Positions 1 to 6,567 of a stretch of 51,935 nt of DNA are shown here, in pieces; within the stretch, counting starts at the first letter, position 1; each line of letters begins with the position of its first letter. Position numbers and translations under genes: made by a program. The notes under the pieces are model-generated. The model was not told the DNA's origin, searched no databases, and saw only the letters and a program-made list of their open reading frames with translations. This DNA is from Gemmatimonas sp. (lineage in GTDB: Bacteria > Gemmatimonadota > Gemmatimonadetes > Gemmatimonadales > Gemmatimonadaceae), in assembly GCA_011390935.1 (NCBI GenBank), contig JAABRL010000027.1, positions 1 through 51,935 of the forward strand. Reading direction: 5' to 3'.

Positions 1-1
1 T

Positions 2-82
2 CCGCAACGCGTGGGGTGCGCACGCATGCCGTGGTTGGCGCTGCTGGATGCACTGGAGGAGGCGCGAGGCACGAGGGGTTGA
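2..82 (+). CDS. possible 3' end of a gene entering from the left edge
   Basis: Frame 2 is open from the left edge to a TGA at 80-82 and would encode a 26-residue C-terminus ending in ...PWLALLDALEEARGTRG. The composition (Leu/Ala/Glu-rich helix) looks like a genuine protein end, but the stretch is too short to identify a family. The last ~8 codons and the stop overlap a fragment of the palindromic repeat, as in two other genes of this window where a repeat supplies the stop codon. Could be fortuitous. Confidence 0.25.
   Translation, partial: PQRVGCARMPWLALLDALEEARGTRG
59..82 (+). repeat. palindromic element, right-end fragment (copy A)
   Basis: The bases GGCGCGAGGCACGAGGGGTT followed by GA match the right arm of the ~150-bp element (GGCGCGAGGCCCGAG...GAGGGTTTGA in other copies). 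No matching core or left arm is visible upstream, so this is a truncated or diverged copy. It is joined to copy B by a short GC-rich spacer of the kind that joins the other tandem copies. Confidence 0.5.
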
Positions 83-89
83 CACGCCG

Positions 90-236
90 TTGAACCCTCG
101 CGCCTCATCGCTCCGCCCTTGTACCCGTTAAGCGGGATGCGCGCCACGAGCATCGGCGACCGCTCGTGCCACCCGAACTGATCGCGCCGAACGGGTACCC
201 GGTCCGAGGCGCGAGGCCCGAGGCCAGAGGGGTTGA
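90..236 (+). repeat. palindromic element copy B (type I core)
   Basis: Begins TTGAACCCTCGCGCCTC, then CCTTGTACCCGTT; ends AACGGGTACC...GGTCCGAGGCGCGAGG...GGGGTTGA. The two arms are imperfect inverted repeats of about 44 bases around a ~60-base core. The core starts TAAGCGGGATGCGCGCCACG and is shared almost identically with copy E (type I). Confidence 0.8.
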
Positions 237-242
237 CCGCCG

Positions 243-395
243 TTGAACCCTCGCGTCTCGAGCCTCGAGGCTCCGACCTTGTACCCGTTAAGTGTGATGC
301 ACGCGATAAGCACCGCGACCGTGTGTGCCACGAGCACCGATCGCGCCGAACGGGTACCAGGTCCAAGGCACGAGGCCCGAGCAGCGAGGGTTGGA
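243..395 (+). repeat. palindromic element copy C (type II core)
   Basis: Same arms as copy B (TTGAACCCTCG at the left, CGAGGGTT at the right, inner ACCCGTT / AACGGGT). The core is TAAGTGTGATGCACGCG, then a GCACC-GCGACCG hairpin region, shared almost identically with copy D (type II). Copies B and C are head-to-tail with a 153-base period. The right end is 6 bases before the stop codon of the four-helix-bundle gene. Confidence 0.8.
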
Positions 396-401
396 CCCAC
401 A

Positions 402-770
402 TCATCCGACCGACTCGTCTCGAAGCGCGTATGCGCGCAACCCGCGACACATGCGTCGAACGGCTACGGTCTCGTCATGCAGGGTCGCATGCTGCGCCGA
501 GTCAATCACCTCGAGGTCGTGTGCCAGGCGAAGCAGGTACTCGAGCTCCACGGCCGAGGCAGCCGCAATCGCGACGTACCGCGCAAACTCGCGGCGCGAG
601 TCATGGCCGCACCCCTCAGCGAGATTCGTGGGAATCGTCATGACCGCACGCCGGAGCTGGCTCACGAGCCCGGGTGGGCCGCGTCGCCCAACGCGGTCGG
701 TACAGCGGAAGACGGTGAGCACGAGAGCGTGAGCTCGCTGCCAGACGGTAAGCTGATTGTAGTCGCGCAT
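402..770 (-). CDS. four helix bundle protein (23S rRNA intervening-sequence protein family)
   Basis: Encodes 122 residues, the usual length of the IVP/S23 family (pentameric four-helix bundles related to the Avd accessory protein of diversity-generating retroelements). Family hallmarks visible are LTVWQRAH at residues 7-14, SQLRRAVMTIPTNLAEGCG in helix 2 (about 37-55), then REFARYV, and SAVELEYLL in helix 3. Proteins of this family are basic and are thought to bind nucleic acid; no reaction is known. The gene is isolated from ordinary operons: palindromic repeats B and C abut its 3' side and D and E its 5' side. No strong ribosome binding site precedes the ATG at 770. No rRNA sequence surrounds it, so it is not a classical rRNA intervening sequence, and there is no reverse transcriptase nearby. 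Its relation to the repeats is inference. Confidence 0.9.
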   Translation of the reverse strand: MRDYNQLTVWQRAHALVLTVFRCTDRVGRRGPPGLVSQLRRAVMTIPTNLAEGCGHDSRREFARYVAIAAASAVELEYLLRLAHDLEVIDSAQHATLHDETVAVRRMCRGLRAYALRDESVG

Positions 771-834
771 GGAGATAGAGTGTGGTCAGCAGCCGCCGAC
801 CCCATCACCATTTCCCCGCCCATCGAATCCTTTT

Positions 835-987
835 TGAGACCCTCGCCCCTCGCGCCTCGAGGCTCCGACCTGGTACCCGTTAAGTGTGATGCACGCGATG
901 AGCACCGCGACCGTGGGTGCCACGAGCACCGATCGCGCTGAACGGGTAAAAGGTCCAAGGCGCGAGGCCCGAGCAGCGAGGGTTTGA
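835..987 (+). repeat. palindromic element copy D (type II core)
   Basis: Left arm TTGAGACCCTCGCCCCTC (one of the more diverged left ends), then CGCCTCGAGGCTCCGACC and TACCCGTTAAG; right arm AACGGGTAAAAGGTCC, AAGGCGCGAGG, CGAGGGTTTGA. The core matches copy C closely, including a hairpin GCACC-GCGACCGT-GGGTGC. It lies 64 bases upstream of the four-helix-bundle start codon. Confidence 0.8.
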
Positions 988-993
988 CCGCCG

Positions 994-1147
994 CTGAACC
1001 CTCGCGCCTCGAGCCTCGAGGCTCCGACCTTGTACCCGTTAAGCGGGATGCGCGCCACGAGCACCGGCGACCGCTGGTGCCACCCGCACCGATCGCGCTG
1101 AACGGATAACAGGTCCAAGGCGCGAGGCCCGAGCAGCGAGGGTTTGA
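994..1147 (+). repeat. palindromic element copy E (type I core)
   Basis: Left arm CTGAACCCTCGCGCCTCGAG; right arm AACGGATAACAGGTCC, AAGGCGCGAGG, CGAGGGTTTGA. The core is of type I and could fold as nested stems GCGGG/CCCGC and GCACC/GGTGC with the apical loop GGCGACCGCT. It follows copy D head-to-tail, 159 bases apart, and the gap GACCGCCG between D and E is the same as the gap between B and C. Confidence 0.8.
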
Positions 1148-1210
1148 CCGCTACCCTTGGCCCACGGCCGTCCGAACGCGAGCTTTCAGGCGAACCTCGA
1201 CCCCTCGCCC

Positions 1211-1504
1211 ATGTACGCCCTCGCGATCCTCCGCTACCGCTACCCGCTCGACACCATCACCCCGCACCTCGAGGCACATCGTGCCTACCTGCGGGGTTTG
1301 AAGTCCGACGGGGTACTGCTCGCCTCCGGGCCCTTCGACCCGCGGATCGGCGGTGCGCTGCTGCTGCGTGTGCCCGACGACGATGCCCACGCCGCCCTGG
1401 ACCGCGTTCGCGACGGTGACCCGTTCACCCAGCGAGGGCTGGCCCAGTACGAACTGCTCCCCTGGCATCCGGTGATCGGCCAGGACGACCTCGACCGCCT
1501 GTGA
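1211..1504 (+). CDS. YCII-related (YciI family) protein
   Basis: A 97-residue protein starting MYALAILRYRYPL. It shows the YCII pattern: an N-terminal beta strand, HLEAHRAYLRGLKSDG, then LLASGPFDPR, and a C-terminal GLAQYELLPWHP. The family adopts a dimeric ferredoxin-like fold with a conserved His/Asp pair; most members have no assigned reaction. An in-frame ATG at 1157 exists, but the extra 18 residues lack family similarity and the region upstream is repeat-derived, so the start at 1211 is preferred. The S8 protease gene follows within about 16 bases, suggesting co-transcription. Confidence 0.8.
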   Translation: MYALAILRYRYPLDTITPHLEAHRAYLRGLKSDGVLLASGPFDPRIGGALLLRVPDDDAHAALDRVRDGDPFTQRGLAQYELLPWHPVIGQDDLDRL

Positions 1505-1520
1505 CCCTGTGAGCGATTTC

Positions 1521-3203
1521 ATGCGATTCCCCACGTCGACCGTGCGCGCCGCGTCCTTTCTGCTCGCGGCGGGCGTGCTTGCCGCCTGTGCCCCGAGCTC
1601 GGCGCCGTCCACGGCCCCCGCCCCGGTCGGCGCGCGACCTGCCGCCCCAGCACCGGTCACGCCCCCGCCGGCCGTCCGGCTCACCGAGTCGCCGGTCAAC
1701 TGGCAGCTGCGCGATCTCGCCACCGACGGCATCGCCGGCACCGGCTCCGACCGCGCGCTCAAGGAGCTGCTCGCCGGCCGTACGCCCGGCCGCACCGTGG
1801 TGGTGGCTGTGATCGACGGCGGGATCGACACCGCGCATGTGGACCTGCGCAACGTGCTCTGGCGCAACGAGAAGGAGCGCGGTGGCACGGGCCGCGATGA
1901 CGATGGCAACGGCTACGTGGACGACCTGCGCGGCTGGAACTTCATTGGCGGCGCCAACGGCGAGAACGTGCATCATGACACGTTCGAACTCACGCGTCTG
2001 TATGCCGCCTGCGGTACCGCACGTCGCAGCGGCAATACCGCGACGGCTGCGAGCCTCGGCGACTGCGACGAGATCGCCGAAGCCTACGCGGAGAAGCGCA
2101 CCGAGATCACGCAGACGCTCGCGCAGATCGAGAACATCGGCCGAGCGCTCGACGGCGCGATGAGTGTGCTCAAGACCGCGATCACCGGTGAGGTCACCAA
2201 GGCGAAGGTCGAAGCGCTGCAGCCCACCAACCCGCAGGTCACGCAGGCCAAACAGCTGTTCCTGCAGCTCGATGCCAACGGCATCGGCCCGGACATGCTC
2301 ACCGAAGCGCGTGACGCCTACGGCAGTCAGGCGAAGTACGCGCTCGATACGCTCTTCGATCCGCGCTCGATTGTGGGCGACAACTACGCCGACGGCACGG
2401 AGCGCGGCTACGGCAACAGCGACATCGCCGGCCCCGATGCCAAGCACGGGTCGCACGTGGCCGGCATCATCGGCGCATCACGCGGCAACAATGAAGGGCT
2501 CGATGGCGTGACCGACGGTGTGCGCATCATGGGCATACGTGCGGTCCCCGATGGTGACGAACGGGACAAGGATGTCGCGAACGCCATTCGCTATGCGGTG
2601 GACAACGGCGCGCACATCATCAACATGAGCTTCGGCAAAGGCTATTCGCCGTCCAAGCCACTTGTGGACGACGCCGTGCGCTATGCCGAGAGCAAGGGTG
2701 TGCTGCTGGTGCACGCCGCAGGCAATGACGCCGAAGACATCGACGTGACGCCCAACTTTCCCACGGCGCTGCTGAGCGACGGCGCGCGCGCTCGCTTGTG
2801 GATCGAAGTAGGCGCCAGCTCGTGGAAGGGCGGCACCGAACTCGCTGCCCCGTTTTCAAACTACGGCAAGACGAAGGTCGATCTGTTCGCACCCGGCGTC
2901 GACATCTTCTCCGCCGTGCCGGGCAGCAAGTACGAGCGGCAGAGTGGCACCAGCATGGCCGCTCCGGTGGTGAGTGGGGTTGCCGCCATGCTGATGGCGT
3001 ATTTCCCCGAACTCACCGCCGCCGATGTCAAGGAGATCCTGCTGGCGACCGTCACGCCGTTGGGTGACGTGCAGGTGCAGCCGCCGGGTGCCCCGCCGAC
3101 CGCGCGCGTGCGCTTCGCCGAGCTGTCCACCACCGGCGGCATCATCAACGCCTTCGAGGCGGTGAAGATGGCGGAAGCGCGTCGGGCTGCCCGCCGTCAG
3201 TGA
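1521..3203 (+). CDS. S8 (subtilisin-like) serine peptidase, lipoprotein
   Basis: A 560-residue exported protease. The N-terminus MRFPTSTVRAASFLLAAG ends in the lipobox VLAAC, so it is probably lipid-anchored. The catalytic triad is visible: Asp99 in VIDGGID, His309 in HGSHVAG and Ser478 in GTSMAAP; the oxyanion Asn is in HAAGND. Asp and His are separated by about 210 residues, much more than in subtilisin, which indicates an inserted, largely helical segment (about residues 150-285) seen in some Bacteroidota/Gemmatimonadota S8 proteins. A GTG at 1509 is an alternative start. The 3' end overlaps the next gene by 4 bases (GTGA), consistent with an operon. Confidence 0.92.
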   Translation: MRFPTSTVRAASFLLAAGVLAACAPSSAPSTAPAPVGARPAAPAPVTPPPAVRLTESPVNWQLRDLATDGIAGTGSDRALKELLAGRTPGRTVVVAVIDGGIDTAHVDLRNVLWRNEKERGGTGRDDDGNGYVDDLRGWNFIGGANGENVHHDTFELTRLYAACGTARRSGNTATAASLGDCDEIAEAYAEKRTEITQTLAQIENIGRALDGAMSVLKTAITGEVTKAKVEALQPTNPQVTQAKQLFLQLDANGIGPDMLTEARDAYGSQAKYALDTLFDPRSIVGDNYADGTERGYGNSDIAGPDAKHGSHVAGIIGASRGNNEGLDGVTDGVRIMGIRAVPDGDERDKDVANAIRYAVDNGAHIINMSFGKGYSPSKPLVDDAVRYAESKGVLLVHAAGNDAEDIDVTPNFPTALLSDGARARLWIEVGASSWKGGTELAAPFSNYGKTKVDLFAPGVDIFSAVPGSKYERQSGTSMAAPVVSGVAAMLMAYFPELTAADVKEILLATVTPLGDVQVQPPGAPPTARVRFAELSTTGGIINAFEAVKMAEARRAARRQ

Positions 3204-3811
3204 CCGCTCCCGTTACGCGGCCGGCGCCATCGGATGCTGCGCCGTCGCGGCTGCAGCGCGCATTCACATGGTTGCACGACATCGCCGATCGCGGCTGGGC
3301 TGCGTCGGCGGTGTTCGCCTATGGCGTGCTGCAGAACTTCTTCATTCCCGGCTTGTCGGACGGCTTCTTTCTGCCGCTTGCGCTCGCCCAGCCGCGTCGC
3401 GCGTATCGCCTTGCCGTGGCAGCGGCCGCCGGTTCGCTGCTTGGCGCGTCGATGCTGTTCTGGGTGGGGGCCAACGCGCTCAGCGCACTGACCGACACCA
3501 TCGGTGGCTTCGTCGGCGTGACCGAGAGCGGACTCGCCACTGCGGAAGCGATGCTCACCGACTACGGGTGGCTGCTGGTGATCGGGAGTGCGTTCTCGCC
3601 GCTCAGCACGAAGCTGATTACGGCATCGGCCGGCGCATTCGGCATGCCGTATCTGCTGTTCATCGCGGCCTACGCAGCGGCGCGGTGCATTCGCGTGTTC
3701 GGCTTCGCGTGGGCGATCCGGAAGTTCGGGGCCAAGGCGGTACGCGAGGCGTTGGGTGTCGTGGTGGAGGATGCCGAGGAGCCCGATTCCGTGCCTCCCC
3801 CACGCAGTTGA
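3200..3811 (+). CDS. YqaA-like VTT-domain membrane protein
   Basis: A 203-residue polytopic membrane protein with GTG start overlapping the protease stop. After a cytoplasmic N-terminus it has LQNFFIPGLSDGFFLPLAL, hydrophobic segments near residues 65-100, and the VTT/SNARE-associated signature FSPLSTKLITASAGAFGMP followed by an Arg-containing helix. Related DedA/VTT proteins are half-transporters or lipid scramblases in the inner membrane; substrate unknown here. The final codon and stop (GTTGA at 3807-3811) are the first bases of palindromic repeat F, so the repeat defines the C-terminus. Confidence 0.8.
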   Translation: MTAPVTRPAPSDAAPSRLQRAFTWLHDIADRGWAASAVFAYGVLQNFFIPGLSDGFFLPLALAQPRRAYRLAVAAAAGSLLGASMLFWVGANALSALTDTIGGFVGVTESGLATAEAMLTDYGWLLVIGSAFSPLSTKLITASAGAFGMPYLLFIAAYAAARCIRVFGFAWAIRKFGAKAVREALGVVVEDAEEPDSVPPPRS

Positions 3812-3962
3812 ACCCTCGAGGCTCGAGCCTCGAGGCTGGTACCTGCGACCCGTTCATCGCGATGTGTCCAGCGAGCACCACCGACCGCTTCAACCAGCTG
3901 CAAGCATCGCGCTGAACGGGTTGAAGGGAGAAGCCTCGAGGCTCGAGGAGCGAGGGTTCAAC
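3808..3962. repeat. palindromic element copy F (solo, between convergent genes)
   Basis: Perfect outer ends TTGAACCCTCG and CGAGGGTTCAA, followed inward on both arms by CTCGAGCCTCGAGGCT and an inner ACCCGTTCA / TGAACGGGT stem. The core contains CACCGACCG, the apical-loop sequence of the other copies. It fills the entire gap between the stop of the VTT gene (provided by TTGA at the left end) and the TAA at 3968-3970 of the convergent metallophosphatase gene. Confidence 0.9.
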
Positions 3963-3967
3963 ACCGC

Positions 3968-5452
3968 TTACCCGAGGCGTCGCGACTCGCGATACACCCG
4001 CCCCCATCCATCCCTCGCCTCCACCGTGATCTCCTGCGCCTCGGGCGACGGCGTGGCGTAGAACATGTGCCCGGTGGGGATCGCTTCGATCCACGTATTC
4101 CCGCGCGGCTTCTCCGGCCCGGCATACAGCTCGATCGCGCGTGGATCGCGACTCTCTCGGCGTGCCATGAGACCGCGCGGCGTGCCGTCTTCCGACCACG
4201 TGACCGTCCACGACGCGTCCCACGCCCAGATGTTCGCGGCGACCTCATCGAGTGCGGTGACATCGGCACCGCGTGCATACACACGCATCTGATGATCGGC
4301 GGGCTTGCCGGTGGACTGGTAGCGCCACCGCAGACCGCTGCCGTTGACCTCGTACAGCATGAAGCCGCTCGGTGCGCCATCCTGACAGATGTCGCCGCTC
4401 CACCACGCGCCGCACACCGCGCCGTTCACGACATGCCGTGCACCACCATCGCGCAGATGTTCGAGATCGTGCGTATGCCCGGACAGAATGTACGCGTCGA
4501 ACGGCTCCAGCTGGCGATACAGCGCCTCGCGATTCATCAGCGAGTTCGCCGGGCTCGTCGTGCCCTGCCCGATGCGGCGACTGAAGCCGCTGATGGCCGG
4601 AATGTGCAGGAGCACCACCACTGGGGCGCCTGCCTCCACCGTCAGCAGATCCGCCGCGAGCCATGCCAGCTGCCGATCGTTGAGATAGCCGAGGTAGCCT
4701 TCGCCGTGCCAGAACACATCGTCGAGCACGACGTAGTGCACCTGTCCGCGGTCGAACGAATACCACGTGGGCCCGAAATACGCATTGAACGTGGCCGCCG
4801 CGGCTTCGGTGGTGCGGGCGGCGAACTCGAGGTCGTGGTTGCCGATCACCTGATAGAACGGAATCCCCATGCGCGTGACCGCGCGTTCGTACTCGGGATA
4901 CAACGTGAGGTCGTCGTACATGATGTCGCCGCACGTGAGCCCGAACACCGGCGTCTCGCCAACCGTGCGCAACGTCTCGAGCACCGCGGGCACCGTGTCC
5001 GCATGCAGCCGGTCGGTCTCCTCGCGCGTCTTCGTCTGCGGGTCGGCGAGCAGCAGCATGGCGTGCGCGGCATCGTCGGCCGTGCGCTCGAGCGCGAAGT
5101 CCACCTGCTGTTCGTCCGCGATGTTGAGCGATTCGTAGAATCGCATGGTGCCCGCCGCATTGCGTGCCGGTACGTGACCGGCCGGCGTGGACACCCACAC
5201 GAATGGCTGCAGCGGGTCGGCGAGCAGGGTGTAGCGCCCGTCAGCGCGCGTTCGGGTGACGCTGACACCATCGCTCACCCGCACCCCACCCACCCCGCGT
5301 CCGTCCACATGCACGCGCCCCGTCACGCGGATGGGGGCATGACGCAGCGTAAACTGCGGCAGCGGTGCATACGGATCGGCGATCAGCCGATCAGGGATCG
5401 CGAGCGCGCCCGCGGCGAGGCCGGAGAGGCGCAGAAAGTGTCGGCGGTCCAT
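3968..5452 (-). CDS. calcineurin-like metallophosphatase, Tat-exported
   Basis: A 494-residue protein with a twin-arginine signal at its N-terminus (MDRRHFLRLSGLAAGALAI). An N-terminal beta domain (about 30-130) is followed by the metallophosphoesterase core with LLADPQT, CGDIMYDD, GNHD, LLHIP and SGHTHD metal-binding motifs, and a C-terminal domain of the MetallophosC type. These enzymes hydrolyse phosphoesters in the periplasm with a dinuclear metal centre; substrate unknown. The frame is open further upstream to 5524 but that would run over the globin start, and the twin-arginine motif immediately after Met at 5452 supports the chosen start. Divergent from the globin gene with 19 bases between start codons. 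Confidence 0.92.
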   Translation of the reverse strand: MDRRHFLRLSGLAAGALAIPDRLIADPYAPLPQFTLRHAPIRVTGRVHVDGRGVGGVRVSDGVSVTRTRADGRYTLLADPLQPFVWVSTPAGHVPARNAAGTMRFYESLNIADEQQVDFALERTADDAAHAMLLLADPQTKTREETDRLHADTVPAVLETLRTVGETPVFGLTCGDIMYDDLTLYPEYERAVTRMGIPFYQVIGNHDLEFAARTTEAAAATFNAYFGPTWYSFDRGQVHYVVLDDVFWHGEGYLGYLNDRQLAWLAADLLTVEAGAPVVVLLHIPAISGFSRRIGQGTTSPANSLMNREALYRQLEPFDAYILSGHTHDLEHLRDGGARHVVNGAVCGAWWSGDICQDGAPSGFMLYEVNGSGLRWRYQSTGKPADHQMRVYARGADVTALDEVAANIWAWDASWTVTWSEDGTPRGLMARRESRDPRAIELYAGPEKPRGNTWIEAIPTGHMFYATPSPEAQEITVEARDGWGRVYRESRRLG

Positions 5453-5474
5453 ACGTGGTAAATTATCACGCATG
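5450..5474. promoter_or_regulatory. 25-bp palindrome containing both divergent start codons
   Basis: The left arm is CATACGTGGTAA and the right arm TTATCACGCATG around a single central A; they are inverted complements at 10 of 12 positions. The outer CAT and ATG are the start codons of the metallophosphatase (minus) and globin (plus). The centre also offers TAAATT on plus and TAATTT on minus at -10-like distance from each ATG, so leaderless divergent transcripts under one operator are plausible. Binding factor unknown. Confidence 0.5.
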
Positions 5475-5864
5475 ACCACACCCGTGCCTACCCACTTCGA
5501 CGAACTCGGCGGTGATGATGGCATTCGTCACCTCGTCGATCGCTTCTACGACCTCATGGACAGCGCGCCCGAGGCCGCCAACGTGCGCGCGTTGCACGCC
5601 ACGAGTCTCAAGGTCTCACGCGAGAAACTGTACAAGTTCATGAGCGGCTGGACGGGCGGCCCGCCACTCTACACCAACCAGTACGGACATCCTCGGCTCC
5701 GCATGCGCCACTTTCCGTTCGCCATTGGCGCACGAGAACGCGACGAGTGGTTGTGGTGCATGGATACTGCCTTGGCGGAGCACGATATGCCCGAGGCGAC
5801 GCGTGCGCACCTGCGCGCGCGCCTGCACGACCTGGCGGATCACATGCGCAACCAGCCCGGTTAG
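5472..5864 (+). CDS. group II truncated haemoglobin
   Basis: A 130-residue globin with the 2-on-2 fold signatures of the trHbII group: FDELGG at the N-terminus, REKLYKFMSGWTGGPPLY in the E helix and EF region, and YGHPRLRMRHFPF containing the proximal His80. Trp93 in DEWLWCM corresponds to the TrpG8 typical of the group. Members bind O2/NO and are linked to oxygen or nitrosative stress handling. It is divergent from the metallophosphatase with an extremely short shared control region, and its stop TAG is followed 9 bases later by repeat G. Confidence 0.95.
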   Translation: MTTPVPTHFDELGGDDGIRHLVDRFYDLMDSAPEAANVRALHATSLKVSREKLYKFMSGWTGGPPLYTNQYGHPRLRMRHFPFAIGARERDEWLWCMDTALAEHDMPEATRAHLRARLHDLADHMRNQPG

Positions 5865-5872
5865 CAGTCTGC

Positions 5873-6017
5873 TGTGAACCCTCGCGCCTCGAGGCTCAAG
5901 GCGAGAACCTTCTACCCGTTCCGCGGATTGGTCGCCGCGAGCACGACCAGCGTGGTAGCAACGCGCGAGCGTCGCACTGCACGGATCGTAGGTCGAAGCC
6001 GCGAGGCGCGAGGGACA
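5873..6017. repeat. palindromic element copy G (solo, between convergent genes)
   Basis: Left arm TGTGAACCCTCGCGCCTCG, AGGCT, then ACCTTCTACCCGTT; right arm GGTCGAAGCCGCGAGGCGCG and AGGGACA. More diverged than F, especially at the right tip. The core contains GAGCACGACCAGCGTGGTAGC, able to form a small GACC/GGT-type hairpin. It sits between the globin stop (5864, plus) and the DUF1801 stop (6043, minus). Confidence 0.75.
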
Positions 6018-6042
6018 AAAAACTGCGTGCGCGCGACCGAGC

Positions 6043-6510
6043 TCACCGCGCGCCGGCACGCTCGGCGCGCGCGGACTCGTAGTACGCAATGTGGTCTGCG
6101 GCCGACACACGTCGAATCGCTTCACCCACCACGTCCAACGGGACATCGCTCAGCTTCTTGAAGCGCACGCAGCTCTTGCCCATGTCGAGCTTGCGACCCG
6201 TGTCGGTCCACGCCTTGCGGAACCACGCCTCCTCTTCGCCCGAGGCATACACGGTCATGAGATAGAGTGCGACATGTTTGGACTGCGAGCCCAGCGCCAC
6301 GTAGGGGAGCGGGTGACTCGGGTCCACGTGATAGCCGTCCGGATAGACCCGGTGCGGCACGTAGTACCCGATCATGCCGTACTGCATCCCCTCCTCGATA
6401 TCAGGATCGAGGTTGGCGAGGATCGTCTGGCGAACGGTCTCCACCACCGCGCGGCGTTCAGCCGGCAGTTCCGCGAGATACTCGTCCACCGTGGTCGCCT
6501 TGCTTTGCAT
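6043..6510 (-). CDS. DUF1801 domain protein
   Basis: A 155-residue protein with the DUF1801/YdhG-like fold: an N-terminal VDEYLAELPAERRAVVETVR helix, EGMQYGMIGYYVP, then YVALGSQSKHVALYLM and a C-terminal GKSCVRFKKLSDVPLDVV. The fold resembles frataxin/CyaY-like and phage-repressor-like proteins; its role is not established. Translation starts at the ATG at 6510. A -10-like TAGCTT is found 52 bases upstream, at the end of the preceding transporter gene, suggesting its own promoter as well as possible read-through. Confidence 0.85.
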   Translation of the reverse strand: MQSKATTVDEYLAELPAERRAVVETVRQTILANLDPDIEEGMQYGMIGYYVPHRVYPDGYHVDPSHPLPYVALGSQSKHVALYLMTVYASGEEEAWFRKAWTDTGRKLDMGKSCVRFKKLSDVPLDVVGEAIRRVSAADHIAYYESARAERAGAR

Positions 6511-6561
6511 TGGGAACCCTCCGGTTCGCCTGCGACAGGACGCGTCGTCGCGCCTCCCTGC

Positions 6562-6567
6562 AAGCTA
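6562..6567 (-). promoter_or_regulatory. -10-like element TAGCTT ahead of the DUF1801 gene
   Basis: On the minus strand TAGCTT lies 52 bases before the ATG at 6510. The same hexamer occurs at similar distances ahead of the SWIB, P5C dehydrogenase and M20 genes. No clear -35 is seen, so the call rests on position and recurrence. Confidence 0.3.

Larger units (their letters stand above)
59..1147. mobile_element. candidate repeat-associated element carrying the four-helix-bundle gene
   Basis: The order is A(fragment)-B(type I)-C(type II)-four-helix-bundle gene-D(type II)-E(type I), all repeat cores in the same orientation. The gene is thus flanked by direct copies of type II and outside those by copies of type I. 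No transposase, integrase or target-site duplication can be recognised. Calling it a mobile unit is inference from copy number, the palindromic ends and the solo copies elsewhere in the window. Confidence 0.45.

Noticed and set aside
402..770. Diversity-generating retroelement accessory (avd) gene
   Set aside because: The protein is Avd-like in fold, but there is no reverse transcriptase, template/variable repeat pair or target gene in the window.
402..770. Classical 23S rRNA intervening sequence
   Set aside because: No rRNA sequence flanks the gene; only palindromic repeats do.
233..941. Overlapping open frames across the repeat array and antisense to the four-helix-bundle gene
   Set aside because: They run through the palindromic repeats, recur in several frames and have Arg/Thr/Pro-rich translations with no family resemblance; they reflect the low stop frequency of G+C-rich repeats.
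90..1147. CRISPR array
   Set aside because: Units are ~150 bp, nearly contiguous and palindromic, with 7-8 base junctions rather than unique spacers, and no cas genes are present.
4067..5461. 464-residue plus-strand frame antisense to the metallophosphatase
   Set aside because: His/Arg-rich shadow translation; the minus frame has clear phosphoesterase motifs and a Tat signal.
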